From Oceanivirga miroungae (GTDB lineage Bacteria; Fusobacteriota; Fusobacteriia; Fusobacteriales; Leptotrichiaceae), in NCBI RefSeq assembly GCF_902505095.1, contig NZ_CABWIB010000001.1, forward strand, positions 310,001-374,000: 64,000 nucleotides of DNA, in the 5' to 3' direction. A program made the translations under genes and the position numbers. Shown piece by piece: positions 55,690 to 64,000 of the stretch (within the stretch, counting starts at the first letter, position 1; the number at the start of each line of letters is the position of its first letter). Under the pieces are notes generated by a model that was not told where the DNA came from, searched no databases, and saw nothing but the letters and a program-made list of their open reading frames with translations.

Positions 55690-57009
55690 ATGAGAAAGTA
55701 CGATAAAATAATAATAGGTTTTGGTAAAGGTGGAAAAACTTTTGCTGGTTTTGCGGGTAAAAAGGGAGAAAAAGTAGCTTTAATAGAAATGTCAGATAAA
55801 ATGTATGGTGGAACTTGTATAAATGTTGCATGTATACCAACAAAAAAATTAATAAACAACATGAGAATAAAAAGCTATATAAATGCAATAACTGAAAAAA
55901 ATGAACTTATTAGTAATTTAAGACAAAAAAACTACAATAAAATTAGTAATTTAGTTGATATAATAGATGCAAAGGCATCATTTGTTGATAAAAATCACAT
56001 CTTATTAGAATATACTAATGGGGAAACTGAAACAATATTTGGAGACACTATAATTATAAATACAGGTGCAACCCCTATAATCCCGCCTATTAAAGGTTTA
56101 AAAGAATCTAAATTCATGGAAACTAGTGAATCTATAATGGCAAAAGAAACTTTACCTAAAAACTTAGTAGTTATAGGAGCTGGATATATAGGACTAGAGT
56201 TTTCAAATATGTATAAAGAATTTGGAACTGAAAATGTTACTGTAATTGAAAGATCAGATAGTATCTTAAAAAGAGAAGATAGCGAAATTGCTGCTAGAGT
56301 TTTAGAAGACTTAAAAGAAAAAAATATAGAGTTTAAATTTGAAACTTCAATTGAAAAAATAGAAGATGAAAAAGATTATGCATTAATTACATTAAGTAAT
56401 GGTGAAGTAATTAAATCAGATGCAATATTAGTAGTTATTGGAAGAAGAGCTAATACAGATTTATTAAAATTAGAAAATGCAGGAGTAGAAACTAGAGAAA
56501 ATAGAAGTATTATAGTTAATGATACACTACAAACAAATGTAGAAAATATATATGCTCTAGGTGATGTTAGAGGTGGATTACAATTTACATACATCTCAAT
56601 GGATGACTTTAGAATATTAAAAGACAATCTATATGGAAGCAAAACTAGAAGATTATCTGATAGAAAAAATGTACCAACAAGTCTATTTATAAACCCACCA
56701 TTATCAAGTGTAGGTATAAATGAAGATGAAGCAAAAAGACTAGGTTTAAACTACAAAGTATTTAAAGTAGAAGCAGCAACATTACCTCAAGCTCATGTTT
56801 TAAATAATAAAAAAGGACTTATGAAAGCTATTGTAGATGCAGATACTGATATGATATTAGGAGCAACTCTATACATAGTAAACTCTTACGAAATAATAAA
56901 TACTATATCAATAGCAATGGATAACAAGATTTCATATACTTATTTAAGAGACAAAATATTTAACCACCCAACAATAAGTGAAACATTAAATGACTTATTT
57001 ACGGTGTAA
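55690..57009 (+). CDS. RclA-like pyridine nucleotide-disulfide oxidoreductase
   Basis: 439 residues of the class I flavin disulfide reductase family: FAD-binding IIIGFGKGGKTFA (residues 6-18), redox-active pair in GGTCINVACIPTKK (about 37-50), NAD(P)-binding VVIGAGYIGLEFSNMY (about 163), IYALGDVRGG (about 287), and a C-terminal dimer domain with FNHPTISETLNDLF containing His-Pro. The short form and sequence style resemble RclA-type enzymes that protect against hypochlorite or hypothiocyanite. The next gene is a cysteine-containing HxlR regulator. The start follows GGAGG; an upstream TTG is rejected. Confidence 0.8.
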   Translation: MRKYDKIIIGFGKGGKTFAGFAGKKGEKVALIEMSDKMYGGTCINVACIPTKKLINNMRIKSYINAITEKNELISNLRQKNYNKISNLVDIIDAKASFVDKNHILLEYTNGETETIFGDTIIINTGATPIIPPIKGLKESKFMETSESIMAKETLPKNLVVIGAGYIGLEFSNMYKEFGTENVTVIERSDSILKREDSEIAARVLEDLKEKNIEFKFETSIEKIEDEKDYALITLSNGEVIKSDAILVVIGRRANTDLLKLENAGVETRENRSIIVNDTLQTNVENIYALGDVRGGLQFTYISMDDFRILKDNLYGSKTRRLSDRKNVPTSLFINPPLSSVGINEDEAKRLGLNYKVFKVEAATLPQAHVLNNKKGLMKAIVDADTDMILGATLYIVNSYEIINTISIAMDNKISYTYLRDKIFNHPTISETLNDLFTV

Positions 57010-57011
57010 AG

Positions 57012-57341
57012 ATGTATAAGTTAAACGGAAGAGAATATGGTTGCCCAGTTGAAGCTGTATCTAATTTTCTAGGTAAAAAATGGGTAGCACAAATAATATG
57101 TGTGATAGGAAATAGACAAAAACATTTTTCTGAACTAAAAAGGAGCTTAGAAGGTTGTAGTACGAAAATGCTATCACAGCAATTAAAAATGTTACAAGAG
57201 TTAGGTATAGTAGAAAATAATAAAGAAATTTTAGAAAATAATGAGGTAAGATCTTTATATTATTTAACAGAAAAAGGTAAAACAATTTTACCTATACTAG
57301 AAAAAATAATATCATGGGGAGATAAAAATTTAGAAGCATAA
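57012..57341 (+). CDS. HxlR-family redox-type regulator
   Basis: 109 residues with a winged helix: YGCPVEAVSNFLGKKWVAQIICVIGNRQKHFSELKRSLEGCSTKMLSQQLKMLQELG. The conserved N-terminal Cys (GCPVE, residue 11) matches the thiol sensor of HypR/YodB/CatR-like proteins, and a second Cys is at residue 49. It starts two bases after the flavoenzyme gene and has no separate promoter, so it likely controls its own operon in response to oxidants or electrophiles. This role is inference from family and neighbours. Confidence 0.85.
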   Translation: MYKLNGREYGCPVEAVSNFLGKKWVAQIICVIGNRQKHFSELKRSLEGCSTKMLSQQLKMLQELGIVENNKEILENNEVRSLYYLTEKGKTILPILEKIISWGDKNLEA

Positions 57342-57348
57342 ATTAAAG

Positions 57349-57382
57349 AACATGTACAAAAAAACAAGTGCATGTTTTTTTT
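57349..57382 (+). terminator. Terminator after the HxlR gene
   Basis: AACATGTAC and GTGCATGTT pair around a ten-base A-rich loop, then eight T residues. Confidence 0.8.
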
Positions 57383-57437
57383 GAATATTAACATTAATAG
57401 TTATATAATAAAAAAAAAGAAAAATGAGATAATTATC

Positions 57438-57626
57438 ATGAAAAGGTTCTTAAAAGTATTTATTGGCTTAGCATTAATATCAAATTTAGGATTTGCTGAA
57501 GTTAAATTAATGAAGTATGAAAATGGTAGTAAAGAAGAAGTTAATTATGTAAAAGGTAAAAGAGAAGGTAAATATATAGAGTACTACGCAAATGGAGATG
57601 TAGAAAAAGATACATATGAAGAATAG
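57438..57626 (+). CDS. Small exported MORN-like protein
   Basis: 62 residues: signal peptide MKRFLKVFIGLALISNLGFA, then EVKLMKYENGSKEEVNYVKGKREGKYIEYYANGDVEKDTYEE, which contains one or two MORN/YwqK-type units (GKREGKYIEYYANG). It may be the short remnant of a longer repeat protein. The ATG at 57438 gives a complete signal peptide; earlier in-frame codons lie in the preceding terminator. Its Shine-Dalgarno is weak. A terminator follows. Confidence 0.6.
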   Translation: MKRFLKVFIGLALISNLGFAEVKLMKYENGSKEEVNYVKGKREGKYIEYYANGDVEKDTYEE

Positions 57627-57658
57627 AAGATAAAATGTATAAAAATAGTGATAGTGAA

Positions 57659-57686
57659 GAAAGCTAGAAAATGGTCTAGCTTTTTA
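57659..57686 (+). terminator. Terminator after the MORN-like gene
   Basis: AAAGCTAGA, loop AAATGG, TCTAGCTTT and T residues. Confidence 0.88.
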
Positions 57687-57724
57687 TCTTTTATTTGAAA
57701 AATCTAGCTCATAATGATAAAATA

Positions 57725-57733
57725 TGGTATATA
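57725..57733 (+). promoter_or_regulatory. Extended -10-like promoter of the flavodoxin operon
   Basis: TGGTATATA, about 20 bases before the start; a variant of the TGGTATAAT motif used elsewhere in the window. Confidence 0.4.
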
Positions 57734-57752
57734 AGTTAGGGGTGTGAATATT

Positions 57753-58256
57753 ATGAAAAAGGCAATTTTTTATGGGACAACAACTAATACCACAAATGAA
57801 GTAGCCAGTATTTTATCTGACATAACAGGTATAGATGATGTATATAATGTAATAGATGGAATAGATAACATTTTAAACTATGATTTAATATATGTATTAA
57901 CACCAACATACGGCAGAGGAGAACTTCAGGATGACTGGGCTTTAGTTATTGAGAAGATAGAAAAATTAGATTTCAGTTCTAAATATGTTGCATTATTAGG
58001 TACAGGAGATATTATAGTTCATGGTGATTCTTTTGTTAATACATTAAGAGCTATGTATGAAGTATTTAAAAAGGCAAACGCAAAAATAGTAGGTATGGTT
58101 GATACAAAGGGCTATGATTTTCTAGAAAGTAGTTCTATAGAAAATGGTAAATTTTTAGGGCTTCCTATTGATCATTTGAATGAATATGATTTAACAGAAG
58201 AAAGAATAGAAAATTGGCAAAAAATAATACAAAAAGAGGTTGATTTAAATGAATAA
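57753..58256 (+). CDS. Flavodoxin
   Basis: 167-residue FMN electron carrier: phosphate-binding loop FYGTTTNTTNEVA (residues 5-17), the FMN-stacking TPTYGRGELQDDW (about 49-61) and LLGTGDIIVHGDSF (about 85-98), with the insertion typical of long-chain flavodoxins. The ATG at 57753 lies eight bases from AGGGGTG; a GTG three codons earlier is rejected. Overlaps the next flavoenzyme gene by eight bases, which might be its redox partner. Confidence 0.93.
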   Translation: MKKAIFYGTTTNTTNEVASILSDITGIDDVYNVIDGIDNILNYDLIYVLTPTYGRGELQDDWALVIEKIEKLDFSSKYVALLGTGDIIVHGDSFVNTLRAMYEVFKKANAKIVGMVDTKGYDFLESSSIENGKFLGLPIDHLNEYDLTEERIENWQKIIQKEVDLNE

Positions 58257-59520
58257 AATAGTAGTAATTGGTGGTGGAGCTGCTGGAATGATGTTTAGTA
58301 CACAGCACATTAGAAAAAATAAAGAAGATAGCGTAATAGTTTTTGAAAAGGGAGAGTATGTAGCTTGGGCAGGTTGTCCTACACCATACTATATTTCATC
58401 TTCATTAGACTTTGGTGCTGTTGTTAGTAGAACAGTTGAGTCTTTTACATCAAAGGGAATTGATGTAAGAGTAAATACAGAAATAGTTTCTGTAAATAAA
58501 GATGAAAAATATGTAGTAACAGATAAAAATGAAAAAGTATACTACGATAAATTAGTAATAGCAGTTGGAGCTAAACCTAATTTTAAATTAGATAATGCAT
58601 ATACTTTATCTAACCCATCTGATGCTAAGAAAATAAAGGAAAAAATAGAAGATAGGTCTACTAAAAAAGCTTTAATAGTAGGTGGAGGATTTATTGGAAT
58701 AGAGCTAGCTGAAAGCTTTATAGAAAAAGGTCTAGATGTATCTTTAGTAGAAGCAAATTCTGAGTTATTCCCTATAATATCAAAAAACACTAAAGATATT
58801 TTATACGACAGAATAAAAGAAAGTGGACTTAAATGTTATTTAGCAAAAAAAGTTACATCATTTAATGATAATTATGTAATACTAGATGATGATACTAAAA
58901 TTGACTTTGATATCTTAGTTTTAGCAACAGGAGTTAAACCTAATATTGACTTTATAAGCCAAATAGTTGAAACAAAAGATGGTAAAATAGTAGTTGATAA
59001 ACACTTTAATACAAGTGTAAAAGATATATATGCAATAGGAGATAGTGTATATAATATAAATAGAATGGGTGGAGAATATATTTATCAACCACAAGGAGAT
59101 ATTGCAAATAAGCATGGTTACTTATTAGCAGCAAATAAAGAATTTAAGGGAACAAATAGAAGTTTTGCAAGTTCATATTTTGAAATTAAAGTAGCTGGAA
59201 CAGGGTATTCATTAGAAGAAGCTAAAAAATTAGGATATAATGCAAAATTAGTAGAAATGACAGGTGCTACAAAAAATTCACACTTTAAAGAAGCAAAAGA
59301 AAACAAGGTAGAAGTTGTAGTAGATGTTGATAATAATTTAATATTAGGAGCATTTAGTGTTGGTTATGATGCTGTAGCACAGTTTATAGATCAATTTTCA
59401 ATTTTAATTAGTCAAAAAGTTAAAATAGATGAGCTAATAAATATAGATTTTTGTTACTCACCAACAAACTCAACGGTATGGAATCCTGTATTAGTGCTAT
59501 ACAGAAAGGTAGTTAAATAG
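58249..59520 (+). CDS. FAD-dependent oxidoreductase, CoA-disulfide reductase / NADH oxidase family
   Basis: 423 residues: FAD-binding VVIGGGAAGMMFS (residues 4-16), a single redox Cys in WAGCPTPYYIS (about 43), NAD(P)-binding IVGGGFIGIELAE (about 144), and IYAIGDSV near 260. The Cys context (GCPTPYY) matches the single-cysteine branch that reduces CoA disulfide or peroxides or oxidises NADH with O2; which of these cannot be told. It overlaps flavodoxin and abuts the serine dehydratase, which needs an oxygen-sensitive cluster, so it may help keep the cell reduced. Confidence 0.88.
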   Translation: MNKIVVIGGGAAGMMFSTQHIRKNKEDSVIVFEKGEYVAWAGCPTPYYISSSLDFGAVVSRTVESFTSKGIDVRVNTEIVSVNKDEKYVVTDKNEKVYYDKLVIAVGAKPNFKLDNAYTLSNPSDAKKIKEKIEDRSTKKALIVGGGFIGIELAESFIEKGLDVSLVEANSELFPIISKNTKDILYDRIKESGLKCYLAKKVTSFNDNYVILDDDTKIDFDILVLATGVKPNIDFISQIVETKDGKIVVDKHFNTSVKDIYAIGDSVYNINRMGGEYIYQPQGDIANKHGYLLAANKEFKGTNRSFASSYFEIKVAGTGYSLEEAKKLGYNAKLVEMTGATKNSHFKEAKENKVEVVVDVDNNLILGAFSVGYDAVAQFIDQFSILISQKVKIDELINIDFCYSPTNSTVWNPVLVLYRKVVK

Positions 59521-60735
59521 ATGGATAGTTTAAAAGAGCTATTTAAAATAGGTCGTGGACCTTCTAGTTCGCATACTATAGGACCAGAAAGAGCAAGTAA
59601 AATATTTAAAAATATGTATGAAGATTGTGATTCATATAATGTATATCTATATGGTTCGCTAGCTGCAACAGGAAAAGGGCATATGACTGATAAGATAATA
59701 ATAGAGACATTAGCTCCCAAAAAAGTAAATATTTACTGGGACGCTAGTTTTGTTCATCCTTATCATACAAACTATTTAAAATTTGTTGCTATAAAAGATG
59801 ATAAAGAAATCGGGAGTATAGATGTATTTTCAGTAGGTGGAGGTACTATTGAAATAGGAGAGTCTAAAAAAGATGAAAAAAAGAAGGTATATAAGCTTAC
59901 TAAATTAAAAGATATAATAGCTTACTGTAAGGAAAAAAACATCACCCTATATGAATATGTAGAGCAAAATGAAGGAAAAGAAATTTGGGACTTTTTAAAA
60001 CAAATTCTTAATCAAATGCAACAAACTATAGAAAACGGACTTAGTAAAGATGGTTATTTACCAGCTAAGATAAAAGTAAAAAGAAAAGCTAAAGATATGT
60101 ATAAAGAATATGAAAAAGCAAATGAAGCACTAAAGTTAACAAAAAAAATATTTGCCTATGCTCTAGCTACATCTGAAGAAAATGCAAGTAATGGAACTAT
60201 GGTAACAGCACCAACTTGTGGAGCTTGTGGTGTAATTCCCTCTGTACTTATTGCATTAAAAGAAGAATTTGCATTTTCAGATGAAATGTTAATAAGATCT
60301 TTAGCGATAGCTGGACTTATAGGAAACTTAATAAAAGAAAATGCAACAATAAGTGGTGCAGAAGGTGGATGTCAAGCAGAAATTGGAAGTGCAACATCGA
60401 TGGCAGCAGCTATGGCAGCTTTTTTATTTGGCGCTAATATGGATGAAATTGAGTACGCAGCAGAAAGTGGATTAGAACATGCCCTAGGTATGACATGTGA
60501 TCCTATAGGAGGTTATGTAATTATACCTTGCATAGAAAGAAATGCTGTATTTGCTGTAAAAGCATTAAATACTGCTAATTTTGTTGTATCAGTTGGACAA
60601 GACCATGTAATATCTTTTGATGATGTTGTAGTAACTATGGCAGAAACAGGTAGAGATTTAATTCCAGCATATAGGGAAACTTCAACAGGAGGACTTGCAA
60701 AATACTACGAAAAACTTCTAAATAAGGAAAAATAA
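59521..60735 (+). CDS. sdaA: L-serine dehydratase, single-chain iron-sulfur type
   Basis: Deaminates L-serine to pyruvate and ammonia. 404 residues: N-terminal beta domain (LKELFKIGRGPSSSHTIGPERA, with YGSLAATGKGHMTDK) and C-terminal alpha domain with TAPTCGACGVIPSV (about 231), ISGAEGGCQAEIGSATSMAAA (about 278) and CDPIGGYVIIPCIERN (about 325), supplying the cysteines for a 4Fe-4S cluster. Begins at the base after the preceding stop. Serine fermentation fits with the arginine pathway at the left end. Confidence 0.94.
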   Translation: MDSLKELFKIGRGPSSSHTIGPERASKIFKNMYEDCDSYNVYLYGSLAATGKGHMTDKIIIETLAPKKVNIYWDASFVHPYHTNYLKFVAIKDDKEIGSIDVFSVGGGTIEIGESKKDEKKKVYKLTKLKDIIAYCKEKNITLYEYVEQNEGKEIWDFLKQILNQMQQTIENGLSKDGYLPAKIKVKRKAKDMYKEYEKANEALKLTKKIFAYALATSEENASNGTMVTAPTCGACGVIPSVLIALKEEFAFSDEMLIRSLAIAGLIGNLIKENATISGAEGGCQAEIGSATSMAAAMAAFLFGANMDEIEYAAESGLEHALGMTCDPIGGYVIIPCIERNAVFAVKALNTANFVVSVGQDHVISFDDVVVTMAETGRDLIPAYRETSTGGLAKYYEKLLNKEK

Positions 60736-60746
60736 ATGGAGAAAAA

Positions 60747-63275
60747 ATGAAAAAAATATTAATAATAGACACAAGTGCAGTTATGTATAGAAGTCACTTT
60801 GCTATGCAAAAACTAATGAATAGTAAGGGTGAATTTACAGGAGCTACTTATGGATTTGTAAAGCAGTTAGATATAGCTATAAACACTGTATCACCAGACT
60901 ATATCGTTTGTGCTATGGACGTTAAAAGAAAAGATTTAAAAAGAACTAAAGAGTTTAGTGATTATAAAAGTGATAGAAAGTCTATGCCAGACGAACTAGC
61001 TAATCAAATTAAATATATTAAAGATATAATAGCATCATATAATATTAAAGCTGTAAGTATAGATTCATATGAAGCAGATGACGTTATAGGAAGTATATCA
61101 GAAATGGCAGTAAATAGTGGTGTAGAGGTTCATATTTTTACTGGAGATAAAGATATACAGCAATTAGTAAGAGATGATAAAATGATTATCATACACTTTT
61201 TAGGTAAAGATTTAATAATAGATGATAACGAAAAAGTAAAAGAATATATAGATGTATATCCAAGTCAAATACCTGATTTATTTGGTTTAAAAGGTGACAA
61301 ATCAGATGGAATTCCAGGAGTTATGGGTATAGGTCAAGTTTATGCTGCAAAGTTAATAAATAAGTATGATAATCTAGAAAATATATATGAAAATATAGAT
61401 AAGATTTCAGGTAAATTAAAAGAAAAGTTAATAAAAGATAAAAATCTAGCTTTCATCTCAAGAAAACTAGCTGTAATACACAAGGACTTAGAATTAGATT
61501 TTACTTTGGAGGATTTAGAATACAAAGAAAAAAATGATTTGAAATTAAAAGATATTTACAAAGAATTAGAATTAAATTCACTAATAAGAGAGTTAAATAT
61601 TACTGATAAAAAAGAAGAAGCAGAAATAAAAGAAAATATAATAGATAAAGACCATATGATAAAGATATTAGAAAGTAAAAAGGATTTAACTATGTATGAA
61701 GATACAAGAAATCTTTATGTAATAACTGATAATAATCTATACTACACAAAAACTTTTAATCTAGATAATGTTAATTTAAAAGGATTTTTAAATGTATATG
61801 ATGCAAAAAAATACATGCACTTGGGCTTAAAATTAGATAATAACTTTTTTGATATTTTAATTTCTGCATATGTAATATTTACTGAATCAAGATTAGATGT
61901 TGAGGATATAATATTTAAATATTTAGGAATAAATATAGAAAAGTATACAGAAGCTAAGTTAAAAAAATTAACAGAAGAAGAGTTTACTGATAAATCTATT
62001 AAAATTACTAAAGGAATATATAAGCTAAAAGATATACTAAAAGAAAAAATAAAAGAAGAAGATATAGAAAATACATATGAAAATATTGAAAAGCCATTAA
62101 TTTCTATCCTTTATCAAATGGAAAAAAAAGGAATAAAAATAAGTGGTGAAAGATTTTTAAAATTAAATGAAGAATTTACAAAACTAATGACAAAGTACGA
62201 AGATTTAATATATGAAAAAGCTGGTGAAAAATTTAATATAGACTCACCAAAACAATTAGCTATTATTCTTTTTGAAAAAATGGGTATAAAAGCAGAAAAA
62301 AAGGTAAAAACAGGATACTCAACAGATGCAATGGTTTTATTAGATCTATCTTTAAGAGGAATAGAAATTGCAGACTATATTCTAAAATACAGAGAGTATA
62401 AAAAATTACTTACAACTTATGTTGAAGCAATACCTAATTTTTCTGATGAAAATAACAGGGTTCACTCGGTATTTAATGGCGTCGGAACAGTTACAGGAAG
62501 ACTATCTTCATTAAATCCAAATTTACAAAATATACCAGCAAAAACAGATAATGGTAATAAGATAAGATCTTGCTTTATAGCAAAAGATGGATATAAGTTG
62601 GTATCTTTTGACTATTCACAAATTGAGTTAAGAGTTTTAGCAGAACTAAGTCAGGATGAAAGTTTAATTAAAGCATATAAAGAAGATTTGGACTTGCATG
62701 AACAAACAGCAAGAGAAATATTTAATAAGCATATGATGATAGAGGTAATAACAAAAGAAGAAAGAAATTTAGCTAAGATAATAAACTTTAGCGTCTTATA
62801 TGGTAAGACTTCATATGGTTTATCAACTGAACTTAAAATAGATATATCAGATGCTAAAAAGTACATAGACGCATATTTTAATAAGTATAAAAAAGTAAAA
62901 TCTTTTATAGACAAAATTATAGATGATGCTACTAAAAATGGCTTTGTTACAACTTTATATGGAACTAAAAGATATATAAATGGTATTAATTCATCTAATT
63001 CGTTTGTAAGTAAACAAGCAAGTAGAATGGCAGTCAACACTGTAATACAAGGTACAGCAGCTAATATTATAAAACTAGTTATGATAGAGTTAAGTAAAAA
63101 AGGCTATAACATGCTAGTTCAAGTTCATGACGAACTAATTTTTGAGATAAAAGAAGAAAATCTTGAAAAAGAAATAAAAGAAATAAAAGAAATTATGGAA
63201 AATACCATTAAATTTAAAAACATTAAATTGAAAGTAAATTACAATATAGGTGATAACTGGGGAGAACTTAAATGA
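60747..63275 (+). CDS. polA: DNA polymerase I
   Basis: 842 residues. N-terminal 5'-3' exonuclease domain (IDTSAVMYRSHFAMQ, FTGDKDIQQLV, LKGDKSDGIPGVMGIG), a middle domain lacking the DxE proofreading motif (MYEDTRNLYVI in that area), and the polymerase domain with SSLNPNLQNIPA, FDYSQIELRVLAELSQD (catalytic Asp), KIINFSVLYGKTSYGL and VQVHDELIFE. So it removes primers and fills gaps but probably cannot proofread. AAATGGAG precedes the ATG. Overlaps azlC by four bases. Confidence 0.95.
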   Translation: MKKILIIDTSAVMYRSHFAMQKLMNSKGEFTGATYGFVKQLDIAINTVSPDYIVCAMDVKRKDLKRTKEFSDYKSDRKSMPDELANQIKYIKDIIASYNIKAVSIDSYEADDVIGSISEMAVNSGVEVHIFTGDKDIQQLVRDDKMIIIHFLGKDLIIDDNEKVKEYIDVYPSQIPDLFGLKGDKSDGIPGVMGIGQVYAAKLINKYDNLENIYENIDKISGKLKEKLIKDKNLAFISRKLAVIHKDLELDFTLEDLEYKEKNDLKLKDIYKELELNSLIRELNITDKKEEAEIKENIIDKDHMIKILESKKDLTMYEDTRNLYVITDNNLYYTKTFNLDNVNLKGFLNVYDAKKYMHLGLKLDNNFFDILISAYVIFTESRLDVEDIIFKYLGINIEKYTEAKLKKLTEEEFTDKSIKITKGIYKLKDILKEKIKEEDIENTYENIEKPLISILYQMEKKGIKISGERFLKLNEEFTKLMTKYEDLIYEKAGEKFNIDSPKQLAIILFEKMGIKAEKKVKTGYSTDAMVLLDLSLRGIEIADYILKYREYKKLLTTYVEAIPNFSDENNRVHSVFNGVGTVTGRLSSLNPNLQNIPAKTDNGNKIRSCFIAKDGYKLVSFDYSQIELRVLAELSQDESLIKAYKEDLDLHEQTAREIFNKHMMIEVITKEERNLAKIINFSVLYGKTSYGLSTELKIDISDAKKYIDAYFNKYKKVKSFIDKIIDDATKNGFVTTLYGTKRYINGINSSNSFVSKQASRMAVNTVIQGTAANIIKLVMIELSKKGYNMLVQVHDELIFEIKEENLEKEIKEIKEIMENTIKFKNIKLKVNYNIGDNWGELK

Positions 63276-63952
63276 TAAAAAATATTTTAGATGGAATGAG
63301 AAAAAGTATTCCTGTATCTATTGCATATATTCCTTATGCATTTTCTTTGGGAGCACTTTCATCTAGTTTAGGTATACCTACACATATAATTGTTTTAATG
63401 TCAGTTTTTGTATATGCAGGAAGTAGTCAGATAATATTTTTAACGCTATATCCTTATGTAACTACTATATGGGATTTAGTAATTCCTATGGTAGTTGTTA
63501 ATATTAGGTATATTTTAATAAATTTACCACTTATTAGAAAACAAAAAAACTATACTAACAGAAAAAAAATGTTAAGCTCTTTCTTATTAACAGATGAAAG
63601 TGTATCATATATGTTAACTCGTAAAATATATGATGCAGATACAGTTTTTGGATTTAATTTTTTAGCATACTCTATTTATGTTATATCTACATTATTAGGT
63701 TCAGTAATAGGTAAAAGTTTGCCTGCAGTTTTTGCTATTTCATTAAATTTTTGTCTTTATGCAATATTACTAAGTCTTTTAATCGATGTAACAATAACAA
63801 ACTTAAAAACTATATACATTGTAATATTTACAGTATCTATAAAAGTGGGCTTAGAGTATTTAGGATTTGGAAAGTCATTAGCTATTTTTCTATCAATAGT
63901 AATAGGTGCAATAGTGCCTACAATAATAAAAGTAAAAAACAAAAAGGGGTGA
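63272..63952 (+). CDS. azlC: AzlC-family permease
   Basis: 226 residues, about six membrane segments, with SIPVSIAYIPYAFSLGALSSSLG at the N terminus and the VFVYAGSSQIIFLTL motif near 50, typical of AzlC, the large subunit of branched-chain amino-acid exporters. The usual small partner AzlD does not obviously follow: the next frame starts with a signal-peptide-like segment. Coupled to polA through an ATGA overlap. Confidence 0.87.
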   Translation: MIKNILDGMRKSIPVSIAYIPYAFSLGALSSSLGIPTHIIVLMSVFVYAGSSQIIFLTLYPYVTTIWDLVIPMVVVNIRYILINLPLIRKQKNYTNRKKMLSSFLLTDESVSYMLTRKIYDADTVFGFNFLAYSIYVISTLLGSVIGKSLPAVFAISLNFCLYAILLSLLIDVTITNLKTIYIVIFTVSIKVGLEYLGFGKSLAIFLSIVIGAIVPTIIKVKNKKG

Positions 63953-63956
63953 TAAT

Positions 63957-64000
63957 GTGAAAAAAATTAAAAATATATTTTTTAGTATATTTATACTATT
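63957..64000 (+). CDS. Start of an exported or membrane protein, cut by window end
   Basis: GTG start followed by KKIKNIFFSIFILF, a basic then hydrophobic signal-peptide-like beginning, 14 complete codons. AGGGG lies about eight bases upstream. An ATG two bases earlier reads straight into TGA and is not the start. The product could be AzlD or another small membrane protein; it cannot be identified from this much. Confidence 0.5.
   Translation, partial: MKKIKNIFFSIFIL

Noticed and set aside
57372-57437. N-terminal extension of the MORN-like protein
   Set aside because: The extension would be translated from the T-run of the previous terminator and would hide the signal peptide starting at 57438.
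63751-63960. Alternative frame at the end of azlC
   Set aside because: It is out of frame with a well-supported AzlC sequence and has no ribosome binding site.

Overview
The window is chromosomal DNA from a very AT-rich bacterium with an outer membrane. OmpA-type barrel proteins, a short YidC, a Fusobacteria-like 16S rRNA and an arginine deiminase operon point to Fusobacteriota, family Leptotrichiaceae (Streptobacillus / Sneathia / Oceanivirga lineage). This placement is an inference from sequence character; no search was run. Genes are tightly packed, often overlapping by 1-20 bases, and intrinsic hairpin-plus-T-run terminators mark most transcript ends. Several promoters use the same extended -10, TGGTATAAT.

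Layout. 1-1080: the 3' part of an IS30-family transposase and two copies of a terminal-repeat-like motif. 1102-2919: argS. 2910-3443: a leftward hotdog thioesterase whose leader carries its own terminator. 3471-9227: arginine deiminase operon arcA-arcB-arcC plus a YfcC-type transporter, then a LacI-type regulator. 9204-11735: three leftward paralogous outer-membrane barrel genes; the middle one is a full OmpA protein with a tandem-repeat linker, and the third has no ordinary start codon. 11745-23811: a run of about 15 rightward genes centred on tRNA/rRNA maturation (mnmA, rsmB, CCA-transferase-NUDIX fusion, SPOUT methylase, rimM, trmD), with an orphan DhaM-like phosphocarrier, TPR/ankyrin and membrane proteins, split chromate transporter, GntR and DJ-1. 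23822-26711: yqeK, rnr, smpB. 26702-31959: rRNA operon 16S-23S-5S followed by tRNA-Pro, -Gly, -His and -Leu, with long processing stems around 16S and 23S and no spacer tRNA. 31976-33385: a DUF4143-type ATPase gene bracketed by two 40-bp palindromic direct repeats. 33395-41962: alr; a pseudo-hydrolase with gapN; ROK kinase-malQ-rarA-DMT-dusA. 41961-47176: leftward genes. These are an NhaC-family transporter behind a leader peptide with three consecutive Tyr codons and an attenuator, then mnmE, jag, yidC, yidD, rnpA, rpmH and a small ORF. 47492-64000: dnaE; two tandem paralogous TPR proteins with ppaC; MFS transporter; lipoprotein; RclA-like flavoenzyme with HxlR regulator; flavodoxin; CoA-disulfide-reductase-like flavoenzyme; L-serine dehydratase; polA; azlC; and the first 14 codons of an exported protein.

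Physiology. The gene set fits an anaerobic or microaerophilic host-associated fermenter. It makes ATP from arginine (ArcABC), deaminates serine, uses maltodextrin/glucose (MalQ, ROK kinase, GapN) and carries several thiol/flavin oxidoreductases for oxidant defence.

The most notable observations are: the apparent tyrosine attenuator controlling an NhaC-family transporter; the palindromic-repeat-bracketed ATPase cassette; the barrel gene that seems to start at ATA; the four-codon ORF and hairpin between a strong Shine-Dalgarno and the gntR start; and the orphan DhaM inside a translation-factor operon.
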